A DNA stretch of 64,000 nucleotides from Bacillota bacterium (GCA_023386265.1 JAEWKA010000002.1:124001-188000); one strand, 5' to 3'. Numbered from the stretch's first letter, positions 23,594 through 32,457 are shown. Numbers and translations: made by a program. The notes: generated by a model from the sequence alone, not told the origin.

Positions 23594-24550
23594 ATGAATC
23601 CTTTTCCCTATTCAAATGACAACAAGCGATACAGAAGCCTTGCCTATGAGAATAGTCGGCAGGGCTTGAAGATCTATAAAGCGGCTGTCGATGCGGGACT
23701 CAGCTGCCCAAACATCGACGGAGCTAAAGGCGTTGGCGGCTGTATATTCTGCGACGGCGGCAGCGGATATTTTACGGCGTCGCCTAAAGTACCGATAGAC
23801 AAGCAACTCACGGATGAGCTTGAAAGAATCCGTGCAAAAGTGCCCGACGCGATGGCCGTCGCCTATTTTCAGGCGCATTCGAACACATACGCCCCGCTTA
23901 CGAAGCTACGCGAAATGTTCGAAACCGCGCTGTCCCACGAAGGTATCTACGGAATCTCCCTCGCGACACGCGCAGACTGCCTGTCACCTGATGTGCTTGA
24001 TTATCTAGCCGAGTTGAGCACGCGGACGCGTTTGACCGTTGAGTTGGGGCTCCAGACGGTTTTCGACGAAACAGCCGAAAGGATAAACCGCTGCCACAGC
24101 TTTGAGGACTTTTGCACGGGTTATTACGCCCTTAAAAGCCGCGGCATCAGAGTCACAGTCCATATCATCAACGGGCTACCCGAAGAAACCGAGGACATGA
24201 TGGTCGAAACTGCGCGAGTATTGGGAAAAATGAGACCCGACGGCGTGAAAATCCATCTTCTACACGTTATAAGCGGCACTCGCCTTTTTGAAATGTTTGA
24301 ACGGGACGAATACGTTCCGATGAGCCTCGCGGACTATACCGACACGGTTGTGTACCAGCTCGAGCTTCTTCCGCCGGAAACTACGATTGAACGCCTGACA
24401 GGTGACGGCGACAGAAGAACCCTCATAACCCCTCTCTGGAGCCGCGACAAGATACGCGTTCTGGGAACAATAGATAAGCTTCTGACGGAAAGGAACACCT
24501 GGCAGGGCAGGCTTTACATGAACACAAACGAAATTGAGGTGGCGAAATGA
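23594..24550 (+). CDS. TIGR01212 (YhcC-like) radical SAM protein
   Basis: The 318-residue protein has an N-terminal radical-SAM cysteine cluster in the spaced form SCPNIDGAKGVGGCIFC, characteristic of the YhcC/TIGR01212 family. Family segments YFQAHSNTYAP, ELGLQTVFDETAERINRCH and NGLPEETEDMM follow. It should bind a [4Fe-4S] cluster and S-adenosylmethionine; the physiological reaction is not established. The next gene, an rRNA methyltransferase, overlaps its end by 4 bp, so translation is coupled and a link to RNA modification is plausible. Confidence 0.92.
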   Translation: MNPFPYSNDNKRYRSLAYENSRQGLKIYKAAVDAGLSCPNIDGAKGVGGCIFCDGGSGYFTASPKVPIDKQLTDELERIRAKVPDAMAVAYFQAHSNTYAPLTKLREMFETALSHEGIYGISLATRADCLSPDVLDYLAELSTRTRLTVELGLQTVFDETAERINRCHSFEDFCTGYYALKSRGIRVTVHIINGLPEETEDMMVETARVLGKMRPDGVKIHLLHVISGTRLFEMFERDEYVPMSLADYTDTVVYQLELLPPETTIERLTGDGDRRTLITPLWSRDKIRVLGTIDKLLTERNTWQGRLYMNTNEIEVAK

Positions 24551-25380
24551 GCCTTTTTATTTGCCCGATTTGCGGCGGAAAACTTGAAAAAGGCGAAAAA
24601 GGCTACGTATGCTCCGAGGGACACGGCTTCGACCTCGCGTCCGAGGGCTATGTCCACCTGCTTCCCGCGAACCGAAAGCACTCGAAGCTCCCGGGTGACG
24701 ACAAAAACATGGTGCGGGCGAGAAACCGATTTCTTTCCGGCGGGTATTATGAGCCGCTCCGCCAGACGCTGGCTGCGCTTGCGCTCGAACTGGCACCCGA
24801 CAAACCCGTGATACTTGATTCCGGCTGCGGCGAAGGCTGGTACACCGAAGGCATTTATCACGCTTTTGAAAACGAAGGGAAAGCCCCACTTGTTGCGGGC
24901 ATCGATATTTCGAAGGAAGCAGTGCGCCTTGCCGCAAAACGTCTTAAGAGTGCCGAATTTGCAGTCGCTTCTGCCTATCATCTGCCGCTGGCGGACGAGT
25001 GCGCGGACTTTATACTCAACTGCTTTTCTCCGCTTTGCGTTTCCGAATTTCTTCGCGTACTGAAGACGGGCGGGATCTTCGTTTATGTCGTTCCGGCTCC
25101 GCGCCACCTTTGGGAGCTCAAATGCGCAGTTTACGACAAGCCCTATGAAAATGAGAGAGTAAGTGCGGATTACGAGGGCTTTGAGCTAATAAAAACGGTG
25201 ACGGTCGATGGAAGTATAGCCCTGCCGGATAGGCAGACAATTAGCGACCTTTTCACCATGACGCCTTATTTCTGGAAAACTCCAAAGGAAGGCTCAGCTC
25301 GGCTCGAAAAGTTGGAACGGCTAGAGACGGAGATTTCCTTCGATATATATATCTACCGGAAGACAGCCGAAGGGGCATAA
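24547..25380 (+). CDS. rlmA: 23S rRNA (guanine-N1)-methyltransferase RlmA family
   Basis: The 277-residue protein starts with a zinc-binding motif (CPICGGKL, then CSEGHGFD) typical of RlmA, followed by RARNRFLSGGYYEPL. A Rossmann methyltransferase core has SAM loop ILDSGCGEGWYT and VAGIDISKEAV. RlmA enzymes methylate N1 of G745 or G748 in 23S rRNA; the G748 type contributes to tylosin resistance. It overlaps the upstream radical SAM gene by 4 bp. Which guanine is modified cannot be decided here. Confidence 0.9.
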   Translation: MSLFICPICGGKLEKGEKGYVCSEGHGFDLASEGYVHLLPANRKHSKLPGDDKNMVRARNRFLSGGYYEPLRQTLAALALELAPDKPVILDSGCGEGWYTEGIYHAFENEGKAPLVAGIDISKEAVRLAAKRLKSAEFAVASAYHLPLADECADFILNCFSPLCVSEFLRVLKTGGIFVYVVPAPRHLWELKCAVYDKPYENERVSADYEGFELIKTVTVDGSIALPDRQTISDLFTMTPYFWKTPKEGSARLEKLERLETEISFDIYIYRKTAEGA

Positions 25381-25432
25381 AGTTATCAGAGTCTGGGCAG
25401 CATTTTTTTCGATACCAATAATAAAAAAAGTA

Positions 25433-25479
25433 TTGCATTTTATAAAAGCCATGATATACTATAATTAGTAATGATTACT
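25433..25479 (+). promoter_or_regulatory. perR promoter and PerR/Fur-type box
   Basis: TTGCAT (25433-25438) and TATACT (25455-25460) are spaced 16 bp. Just downstream AGTAAT-G-ATTACT (25467-25479) is a perfect 6-1-6 palindrome resembling a Per box and is placed to block transcription. Confidence 0.6.
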
Positions 25480-25501
25480 GTTACTGATTATGGAGGCTAT
25501 A

Positions 25502-25888
25502 ATGGCAATCAAGCGATTTTCAAAACAGCGGGAGCTCATATATGAGGCTGTACGCAACACAACCGAGCATCCCACTGCCGAAACGGTATATAGCTGGCTC
25601 AAGCCGGAGAATCCGGCCTTGTCTCTGGGCACTGTTTACCGCAATTTAAATCAGCTTGTGGAGGAGGGAAACGTTCAGCGCCTGCCCTTTCCGATAGAGC
25701 GCTATGACGCGAACACGGCACCACACGCACATTTCCTGTGCCATGTCTGCGGAAATGTCTATGATCTCGCCGGAATGTGCTATGACTCCTCGCTTGACAA
25801 ACAGGCCGAAAAGGCGTCCGGTCACACCGTCAAACAGCATGAATTGTTTTTCGATGGGACCTGCGCCCACTGTTCAGTAAATAAATAA
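25502..25888 (+). CDS. perR: Fur-family peroxide-stress regulator (PerR-like)
   Basis: The 128-residue protein has the Fur winged helix (FSKQRELIYEAVR, HPTAETVYSWL, LSLGTVYRNLNQL) and a metal-binding C-terminus. A structural zinc site is formed by CHVCGN and CAHC, and His-rich regulatory residues lie in APHAHFLC and VKQHELFF. PerR senses peroxide by metal-catalysed oxidation. GGAGG precedes ATG 25502. It lies 28 bp before rubrerythrin, a classic PerR target in Clostridia, and both are likely controlled by the upstream box. Confidence 0.88.
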   Translation: MAIKRFSKQRELIYEAVRNTTEHPTAETVYSWLKPENPALSLGTVYRNLNQLVEEGNVQRLPFPIERYDANTAPHAHFLCHVCGNVYDLAGMCYDSSLDKQAEKASGHTVKQHELFFDGTCAHCSVNK

Positions 25889-25916
25889 TTTCTATAAAAT
25901 TTAAGGAGGCTATACA

Positions 25917-26450
25917 ATGGAACTCAAAGGCAGCAAAACAGAGGCAAATCTTTGGAAAGCGTTTGCAGGCGAAAGTCAGGCCCGCAACAAGTATACTTAT
26001 TTCGCAGGTCAAGCACGAAAAGACGGCTATGAGCAAATAGCAGAGATTTTTGAAGAAACCGCCGGCAACGAAAAGGAACACGCAAAGCTCTGGTTCAAGG
26101 CTCTGGGTGAGCTCGGCAAAACACCCGAAAACCTTATCGCCGCGGCCGAGGGCGAGCATTACGAGTGGACAGATATGTACAAGGAAATGTCTGAGACCGC
26201 AAGAGAAGAGGGCTTCTTTGCTCTGGCAGATCAGTTTGCGGAAGTCGCAAAGATCGAAAAGACCCATGAAGAGCGCTATGTCAAGCTTGCCGAGAATATT
26301 CAGAACGGCGAGGTTTTCAAACGCTCCAACGTCAAGGTTTGGTATTGCCGCAACTGTGGTCATCTCGAATATGGCACGGACGCTCCCGAGGTCTGCCCTG
26401 TATGTTCACATCCCCGCTCATACTTTGAAATAAAGGCTGAAAACTATTAA
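25917..26450 (+). CDS. rbr: Rubrerythrin
   Basis: The 177-residue protein has a four-helix ferritin-like domain with two E-x-x-H-type diiron elements (FAGESQARNKY, GNEKEHAKLW, EGEHYEW, KIEKTHEERY). A C-terminal rubredoxin domain has two Cys-x-x-Cys pairs (YCRNCGH and VCPVCSH). It reduces hydrogen peroxide to water using NAD(P)H-derived electrons, protecting anaerobes. AAGGAGG lies before the start. It is second in the perR operon and followed by a terminator. Confidence 0.96.
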   Translation: MELKGSKTEANLWKAFAGESQARNKYTYFAGQARKDGYEQIAEIFEETAGNEKEHAKLWFKALGELGKTPENLIAAAEGEHYEWTDMYKEMSETAREEGFFALADQFAEVAKIEKTHEERYVKLAENIQNGEVFKRSNVKVWYCRNCGHLEYGTDAPEVCPVCSHPRSYFEIKAENY

Positions 26451-26466
26451 AATCCGGATTATAATG

Positions 26467-26498
26467 AATAACCGACGCATTTGCGCCGGTTATTTTTT
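26467..26498. terminator. Terminator after rubrerythrin
   Basis: AATAACCG (26467-26474) pairs with CGGTTATT (26487-26494), extended internally by CGC/GCG, and runs into TTTTTT. Confidence 0.8.
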
Positions 26499-26598
26499 AT
26501 GTTTTGATTAAACTTGACGAGAAAAGTCATCATGACTGTTGAGTTTTACACTTTCTTATAATATTATCTTTATATAAGAAATGACTGGAAGTAACCCG

Positions 26599-27534
26599 AT
26601 GAAAACAAGACAGAGAAAAAAATACACAGCTCCGGTTCTTGTCGTGACAGCTGGAGCCTGCTGGGGCTTCATAGGATTCTTTACAAAGCACCTATCCGCT
26701 ATCGGTTTTTCTGCGATACAGATTGGGTTTCTCCGCATGGCATCGGCGGCCGTACTTATCTGGATATATATTCTGCTTTTTGCACGCGATAGGGCAAAAA
26801 TATCCTTTAAGGATATTTGGATGTTCTTCGGTACCGGAATCTTGAGCATCACACTTTTTTCTGTCCTTTATTTTACGACTATACAGCTAACTGCGATATC
26901 ATTTGCGGTGGTACTGCTTTATACGGCTCCGTGCTTTGTGATGATACTATCGGCAATTTTCTTCCGAGAAAAAATCGGGGCTGTTAAAATTACAGCGCTG
27001 GTTATAGCCTTCTTCGGCTGCCTGTGTACGACAGGACTTCTTGAATCGCTCATCGGCGGAGTCGGTCTCGGCAGTGTTTCCGAGCTGGGAATACTCACCG
27101 GTATCGGATCAGGTCTCGGCTATGCGCTATACTCGATATTTGGGACGGCAGCGCTGAAAAAATACGACACCGTCACTGTTACGGCTTATACGTTTCTCCT
27201 GGCTTCCGCGGCACTTCTGCCGTTCTGCGCGAGCAAGGAGTTTTTTGGCCTGATAAAACGCCCCGACGCTCTCATCGTCACTGCGGGTATCACGCTGCTT
27301 TCAACGATTTTGCCCTATCTTCTCTATACTCAGGGCTTAAAATACACGGAGCCCGGCAAGGCTTCGATTCTCGCCTTTTCCGAGCCTTTGGTCGCGACCC
27401 TCACAGGACTTATTATTTTCCGCGAGAAGCTTACGGCCGGCGGGATAGCTGGTATGCTCCTAATTTTTGTGTCCATCGTGATTCTCGGTTTTAAGAAAAC
27501 CAACGGCAAATACAGCCAGATACAGGGCAACTAA
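26599..27534 (+). CDS. EamA/DMT family transporter
   Basis: The 311-residue protein has ten hydrophobic helices arranged as two EamA repeats (first from APVLVVTAGACWGFIGFF, second from ILTGIGSGLGYALYSIFG), ending with FSEPLVATLTGLIIFREKL, a signature of the second repeat. Such proteins export or import small metabolites such as amino acids or purines; the substrate is unknown. The start was placed at ATG 26599 after GGAAG, with weak support; ATG 26581 is an alternative. The acyltransferase gene follows after 22 bp on the same strand. Confidence 0.88.
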   Translation: MKTRQRKKYTAPVLVVTAGACWGFIGFFTKHLSAIGFSAIQIGFLRMASAAVLIWIYILLFARDRAKISFKDIWMFFGTGILSITLFSVLYFTTIQLTAISFAVVLLYTAPCFVMILSAIFFREKIGAVKITALVIAFFGCLCTTGLLESLIGGVGLGSVSELGILTGIGSGLGYALYSIFGTAALKKYDTVTVTAYTFLLASAALLPFCASKEFFGLIKRPDALIVTAGITLLSTILPYLLYTQGLKYTEPGKASILAFSEPLVATLTGLIIFREKLTAGGIAGMLLIFVSIVILGFKKTNGKYSQIQGN

Positions 27535-27556
27535 CATAAGACGAAAGGAAACGACA

Positions 27557-28825
27557 TTGGATATTGATAATAATTTGCGATTCAATATGACAAAGCCCGC
27601 GGAGAGGCAGCAAAACTATCTTCGTCCCCTCACCTGGGCAATCAGCTTTCCCGAGGTCTGGAGCCATAAAACAAAGATAAGCAGAGTCAATATGGAGGGG
27701 CTGAAGCCGCCATATATCCTGCTGTGCAACCATAATGCTTTCTATGATTTTAAGGTCGCGACTGCCGCGATCTTCCCCGCGCGCGCAAATTACGTTGTCG
27801 CAATCGACGGCTTCATCGGGCGCGAGTGGCTGATGCGGAAGGTCGGCTGCATCTGTAAGCGTAAATTCACGAATGACCTCACGCTTATTCGTCAGCTAAA
27901 AAGAGTGGCTGATAACGGCGATGTCGCCGTTATTTACCCAGAGGCGCGGTATTCTCTGTGCGGTACAAATGCGGTTCTGCCCGAGTCTCTCGGAAAGCTC
28001 GCAAAGCTGCTAAAAGTTCCGGTCGTAACCCTCATCTGCCACGGGCATCATGTAAACGCGCCGTTCTGGAACACAGTTAACCGCGGCGTCAAAGGGCTGG
28101 AGGCTGAGCTTACACAAATTATTACGGCGGAAGAACTGAAAGATATCTCCGTAGGAGAAATAAATCGGAGAATTAGCGAAAAATTCTCCTATGACGATTT
28201 CGCGTGGCAAAAGGAAAAAGCGATCAGAGTCAAATATCCTTTCAGAGCGGTCGGCCTGCATAGGGTGCTTTACCAGTGCCCGAACTGCGGGAAGGAATAT
28301 CGAATGGATTCGTCTGGCAAGAAGCTGAAATGCAAAAGCTGCGGCAAGGAATGGGAGATGACGGAGCTGGGCGAGCTCCGAGCTCTTAGTGGTAATACGG
28401 AATTTTCGCACATTCCTGATTGGTATGAATGGGAGCGCGCGAATGTTCGACGAGAGGTCGAGCGTGGCAGCTATTCGTTCAAAGCTCCGGTGCGAGTCTG
28501 CTCACTGCCGAATTCGAAGGGCTATATTAAGCTTGGCAAGGGCTCGCTCACCCACAACATGGATGGCTTTGTGCTGGAGGGAAAACACGGAGGTCATCCG
28601 TATCGCGTCGAGAAATCCGTGCCCTCGCTCTATTCCTGCCATATCGAATATAACTATCTCAACAAGCACGGCGACTGCATCGACCTCAACACATTAGACG
28701 ACACCTATTACATTTATCCCTATGACTGCGAATTTTCTGTGACCAAGATTTCACTTGCAACAGAAGAGCTTTTCTTTGCGGACAAACGAAAGAAAGACGA
28801 GGCCAAAACGGCTTTAGGTTTATAA
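27557..28825 (+). CDS. PlsC-like acyltransferase with internal zinc ribbon
   Basis: The 422-residue protein has a 1-acylglycerol-3-phosphate acyltransferase-type domain over about residues 30-210. It shows the H-x4-D catalytic motif in NHNAFYDF and a YPEARYSLCG element replacing the usual PEGTRS. A zinc ribbon follows near residues 240-275 (QCPNCGKEY, then CKSCGKEW), and then an uncharacterised C-terminal beta-rich domain. The start is TTG 27557 preceded by AAAGGA. It probably acylates a lipid precursor at the membrane face. The ribbon and tail are not part of ordinary PlsC (usually about 200-250 residues), so the acceptor may differ. Confidence 0.8.
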   Translation: MDIDNNLRFNMTKPAERQQNYLRPLTWAISFPEVWSHKTKISRVNMEGLKPPYILLCNHNAFYDFKVATAAIFPARANYVVAIDGFIGREWLMRKVGCICKRKFTNDLTLIRQLKRVADNGDVAVIYPEARYSLCGTNAVLPESLGKLAKLLKVPVVTLICHGHHVNAPFWNTVNRGVKGLEAELTQIITAEELKDISVGEINRRISEKFSYDDFAWQKEKAIRVKYPFRAVGLHRVLYQCPNCGKEYRMDSSGKKLKCKSCGKEWEMTELGELRALSGNTEFSHIPDWYEWERANVRREVERGSYSFKAPVRVCSLPNSKGYIKLGKGSLTHNMDGFVLEGKHGGHPYRVEKSVPSLYSCHIEYNYLNKHGDCIDLNTLDDTYYIYPYDCEFSVTKISLATEELFFADKRKKDEAKTALGL

Positions 28826-28863
28826 ATGATAAAGGAGCCTGATCTTGCAGGCTCCTTTATCAT
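28826..28863. terminator. Bidirectional terminator
   Basis: A perfect 15-bp stem (28826-28840 with 28849-28863) lies between the convergent acyltransferase and flippase-like genes. Confidence 0.85.
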
Positions 28864-29912
28864 TTTACTTTCAGTTCATGTTTTTTTGTAAGATTGTAGG
28901 GCTTGCGCAGTTGCGAATATGCGGAGAATATACCGCTGAAAATGACCATCGTATAAAAATTAATAAATCTTGAAAGCAGCATCGCCGGCAAGGCCGCCTT
29001 AGTAAAAAGTGGACCGAACATAATTACGAAGCCGCCTTCGGCCGCGCCCATCGAACCGGGTAGCGGGAAAAGATTCAGCGCGACATATAGGACTGCGCTG
29101 ATTGCAACAAGGTCTATAAGTGTAGCTCCCGATAGCCCGAAAGCCTTGTAAACAAAAAACGGCACCAGATGATAAATCAGGAAATGAGCCGCCGTGTAGA
29201 GCAGAATCAAAGTAAAACGCTTTCCGTTTGTCTTGATCAGCTCAACGCCGTCCTTGAATTCTTCGAGATAGTCATCAATGCTTGCCTGTGCCTTTTCTCT
29301 GTTTTTAATTATCCTAATTCTAGAGAAAAAAGACAGCGCTTTATTCAGTATTCTTCTGAGAAGATTCTCCCTAAACATCGTACCGAGTAGTATTAGCAGG
29401 ATAAGTAGATTCAGGCTGAGTCCGAGGAAAAAGAGCGCGATTATAGTTCCGCTGACGCTTGCTATATAGCTGATTTTAAAAAAGAACGCTAAAAGTCCCA
29501 GCACCACGATAATAATCTGATAGGCCATGTTCGTTATGAACAGAACCAGCGTCGCTTTGGACGGGCTCATTTTATCGCGGCACATATAATAAAACTGCAT
29601 GGGCTGTCCGCCGGCTGCGGAAGGGGTTATGCCGCTGTAAAAGAAACTGACGAAGGAGTATTGCATCATTTCCCATGTCGTGAGCTTTATTTGCTGGCAT
29701 TCCGCCGATAGCCCGATAACGATGCCTTGAAAAATAAAGAATCCGAACATGGCTAATATTCCGGCAAAAACATAGGAAAGCTTTACCGTTTTGAGCAAGC
29801 CCCAAATCTCGTTCAGCGAGGTGTCTTTGAAAATGACATAAAAGGTGACAGCCATTAAAACAACAAGAAAAGCGCCGCTCAGAATGTATTTTTTTGTGTT
29901 GCTTTTTTTCAT
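28860..29912 (-). CDS. LPG synthase N-terminal-type (flippase-like) membrane protein
   Basis: The 350-residue protein has about eight membrane helices and the pattern of the lysylphosphatidylglycerol synthase transmembrane family (SFFYSGITPSAAGGQPMQFYYM, split at GIT, and FPLPGSMGAAEGGFV). It lacks the C-terminal catalytic domain of MprF, so it may flip or transport a lipid rather than synthesise one. The start at 29912 follows AGAGGG; the frame runs further upstream but into the promoter region. It has its own promoter. Confidence 0.85.
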   Translation of the reverse strand: MKKSNTKKYILSGAFLVVLMAVTFYVIFKDTSLNEIWGLLKTVKLSYVFAGILAMFGFFIFQGIVIGLSAECQQIKLTTWEMMQYSFVSFFYSGITPSAAGGQPMQFYYMCRDKMSPSKATLVLFITNMAYQIIIVVLGLLAFFFKISYIASVSGTIIALFFLGLSLNLLILLILLGTMFRENLLRRILNKALSFFSRIRIIKNREKAQASIDDYLEEFKDGVELIKTNGKRFTLILLYTAAHFLIYHLVPFFVYKAFGLSGATLIDLVAISAVLYVALNLFPLPGSMGAAEGGFVIMFGPLFTKAALPAMLLSRFINFYTMVIFSGIFSAYSQLRKPYNLTKKHELKVK

Positions 29913-30316
29913 AAAAGCTGTTTCCCTCTGTTGATTTGGCAATTCTATACCCACAATTTTAGTTTTGCCGATTTTTGAGTAAAAAGGAGATGGAAATTTT
30001 GGGACATAAGCCACATCAACCATATCGGGGCAATTATACATATCAAAAATGAATAATTCAAGCAACAATGCATTAAACCAATATTAGAAACCAATTAAGA
30101 AAGCGGAAAAACGCAAAAGCAGATTCCATTATGTTTCGATTAAATATCCTTGAAATATTTTTAATTCGACAACTTGCTTCTTATTTCAAGTCGATTTCGG
30201 TCATAAAACAGAAAAATATCAAGATAAATACTTTCATTTCCCAACATTTTCCCCTATGGTATTTTGAACTTTTTCTGCTATAATGTGAGCAATGTCACGA
30301 ATTGGGAGGGATGACG
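29913..30316. other. A/T-rich divergent intergenic region
   Basis: This region has no gene I can support. On the minus strand a good promoter for the flippase-like gene is present: TTGAAT (30056-30061) and TATAAT (30033-30038), spacer 17 bp. On the plus strand a TATAAT at 30279-30284 lies before the GNAT gene but has no convincing -35 box. No RNA motif was recognised. Confidence 0.6.
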
Positions 30317-30874
30317 ATGGAGTATACCGTCCGTCCGATGGAAAAAGACGACTGGAGTCAAGTCGTTGAAATTTATTATCAGGGAATACAAACCAATAAT
30401 GCAACCTTCAACTCTTCCTGCCCATCATTTGAGGCATGGGACGCATCTCATATCAGGGAATGTCGTTTGGTCGCAGAGTTTGACGGCGAGGTCGCGGGTT
30501 GGGCGGCGCTTTCTCCCTATTCATCCCGAGAATGCTATAAGGGAGTTGCTGAGGTCAGTGTTTACATCGATGCGAATCACAGAGGCAGGGGAGTCGGCGA
30601 ATTGCTGCTCAGGACGCTTGTAGCGCAATCCGAGGAGGCCGGCTTCTGGACGATTCAGTCCAGCATATTCCAAACGAACGCTGCAAGCCTTAGACTGCAC
30701 GAAAAGTGCGGCTTCCGCGTGGTAGGCTACAGGGAACGCATTGCAAAGGATCGATTCGGAATGTGGCGGAACACGGTCATAATGGAGCGCCGTATCACAA
30801 AGGACATCGCCGGAGGCTGTGACTGCGAAATGATTCGGGCAATGCAGAATGAACGCGTTGAAGTTTTGGTGTGA
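30317..30874 (+). CDS. GNAT N-acetyltransferase (phosphinothricin acetyltransferase-like)
   Basis: The 185-residue protein has the GNAT acetyl-CoA fold with the pyrophosphate loop in HRGRGVGELLL, AEVSVYIDANHRG and the late ASLRLHEKCGFRVVGYRERI. This is the pattern of the Pat/bar-like subfamily, which acetylates amino groups of small molecules or amino-acid analogues. The start at ATG 30317 follows GGGAGGG; TTG 30302 and ATG 30311 overlap that site. It is monocistronic and ends at a long perfect hairpin. Natural substrate unknown. Confidence 0.88.
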   Translation: MEYTVRPMEKDDWSQVVEIYYQGIQTNNATFNSSCPSFEAWDASHIRECRLVAEFDGEVAGWAALSPYSSRECYKGVAEVSVYIDANHRGRGVGELLLRTLVAQSEEAGFWTIQSSIFQTNAASLRLHEKCGFRVVGYRERIAKDRFGMWRNTVIMERRITKDIAGGCDCEMIRAMQNERVEVLV

Positions 30875-30885
30875 AGAATACCATG

Positions 30886-30936
30886 GAACATAAAAAGATG
30901 GATACCGCAACTTGCGGTATCCATCTTTTTATGTTC
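30886..30936. terminator. Bidirectional terminator, near-continuous palindrome
   Basis: Bases 30886-30910 and 30912-30936 are exact reverse complements with one unpaired base between, and A/T-rich arms give U-tracts both ways. It lies between the convergent GNAT and rpoN genes. Confidence 0.85.
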
Positions 30937-30945
30937 TTCGAAAAC

Positions 30946-32271
30946 CTAGGCGTAAACTCTGCGGCGGGAGGAGGCGGGAATACCCAGCTCGTCCCGATAC
31001 TTTGCCACGGTTCTGCGGCTGACGGAAATGCCCAAGCTTTTTAGAGAATCGACGATTGCCTCGTCGCTAAGGGGAGAGAGCTTGTCCTCCCTGCCGATGA
31101 TAGTCTGTATGTTGTTTTCGATATTGTTTTTTGTCATCATCGGGTGTGCTTCCACAGAGGACTTCGGAAAAAAATAGTCCGTTGGGAACATACCCCAGTC
31201 GCACTCGACATATTTGTCCTTGAGCGCGCGGCTGATAGTTGACTCGCTCCTGCCGACCTGCTCCGCCATATCCTTGCGGCTGTATGGGAGAAGGAATTCC
31301 GGACCGTCTTCGAAAAAGTCCCGCTGACTCTTTAAAAGTTCTGCAGCGCAGGCCATGAGAGTTTCGCAGCGCTGCCTGATGCTGTCCTTCAGCCATTGGG
31401 CCTTTTTCATGTTTTCGCCCAAGAAGGTACGGACAGTATCGTTGTCTGTTTCCTTATATATCTTTGAATAAGTGTCGTCAATTATGATGCTGTCCGAATT
31501 GAGCTGGTTAAGCTCCACCACAAAGGACTTCTCCTTTTTAAAAACGCGGATGTCGGGGGCAATATATTCGCTGTTCCTGTGCGTGGCCTCCATCATAAGC
31601 GGCTTCGGGTTCAGTGTCCTTATCAGCTGCTGTGCGTTGACGACCCGATGCAGCGGGATGCCGGATTTTTTAGCGATTTGCGGAAGCTGGTTCTTGCCCA
31701 GCAGCTCAAGGTAATTCTGGGCGATCTTCCAAGCGTCACTGTCTTTGAGCCCTTTACGCTCCAGTTGAAGCAAAATGCATTCCCGAGGGTTAAATGCACC
31801 GACGCCTGCCGGCTCAAGGGTATGGAGAAGGTCGATCGCGATTTTCAGATCGTCGAGAGAAATGTTTGTTGCCTGAACCAGACGTTCGACGTCGTCGTAA
31901 TATAAGTAGCCGTTCTCATCAAGAAGGTAGATAAGGGCGTAGCCGATATGCTCAATTGCCGGAGGGGGCTTAAGCATCGCGAACTGCAGGCGCAGCGATA
32001 CCATCGGGGAGGAGTTATCGTCCGCAATTATGTCCGCAAGAGCCGACTCATCGTTCGAGCCGGATATATAGTGGGAATTTCGGCGGCATTTTTCGGCGTA
32101 TTCTATACTGTCGAAGGTTATTACAGGATTCTCCTCCAGCTCCTTCATAAGATAGTCGTAAAGCTCAGTGGACGGCATCTGCAAAACGCGCAGGGATTGC
32201 AGCATGCGTGGGGAAAGGATCTGAACCTGTTCTTGATCTTGCAGCTGCTGCGCGCCGAAACCATTTTCCAT
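30946..32271 (-). CDS. rpoN: RNA polymerase sigma-54 factor RpoN
   Basis: The 441-residue protein has all sigma-54 regions. These are a Gln/Leu-rich activator-interacting N-terminus (QILSPRMLQSLRVLQMPSTEL, split at SLR), the core-binding domain with TLEPAGVGAFNPRE, a helix-turn-helix (MAEQVGRSESTISRAL), and the RpoN box as SRRTVAKYRD near the end. It directs polymerase to -24/-12 promoters and needs an AAA+ activator, none of which is encoded in this window. AGGAGG is properly spaced for ATG 32271; ATG 32277 is too close. Monocistronic. Confidence 0.95.
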   Translation of the reverse strand: MENGFGAQQLQDQEQVQILSPRMLQSLRVLQMPSTELYDYLMKELEENPVITFDSIEYAEKCRRNSHYISGSNDESALADIIADDNSSPMVSLRLQFAMLKPPPAIEHIGYALIYLLDENGYLYYDDVERLVQATNISLDDLKIAIDLLHTLEPAGVGAFNPRECILLQLERKGLKDSDAWKIAQNYLELLGKNQLPQIAKKSGIPLHRVVNAQQLIRTLNPKPLMMEATHRNSEYIAPDIRVFKKEKSFVVELNQLNSDSIIIDDTYSKIYKETDNDTVRTFLGENMKKAQWLKDSIRQRCETLMACAAELLKSQRDFFEDGPEFLLPYSRKDMAEQVGRSESTISRALKDKYVECDWGMFPTDYFFPKSSVEAHPMMTKNNIENNIQTIIGREDKLSPLSDEAIVDSLKSLGISVSRRTVAKYRDELGIPASSRRRVYA

Positions 32272-32344
32272 TGGCATTACCTCCTATCATTTATAAATTG
32301 AAAAGCTTGTTGAAAGTTGCAAACATCTCGTCATATTTAGTAAA

Positions 32345-32373
32345 ATTATATCATTAAAACTCAATTTTATCAA
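32345..32373 (-). promoter_or_regulatory. rpoN promoter
   Basis: TTGATA (32368-32373) and TATAAT (32345-32350) on the minus strand, spacer 17 bp. Confidence 0.75.
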
Positions 32374-32419
32374 GTTATCACTTTCGACTTTCCATATCGA
32401 ACGAAGCGGAAAGCACAAC

Positions 32420-32450
32420 ACCGCCGCAAATCTGTTCCGACTGCGGCGGT
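32420..32450. terminator. GC-rich hairpin after the PAP2 gene
   Basis: ACCGCCGCA (32420-32428) and TGCGGCGGT (32442-32450) form a perfect 9-bp stem. The run of T is better on the plus strand, so termination of the minus-strand transcript is uncertain. Confidence 0.45.
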
Positions 32451-32457
32451 TTTATTA

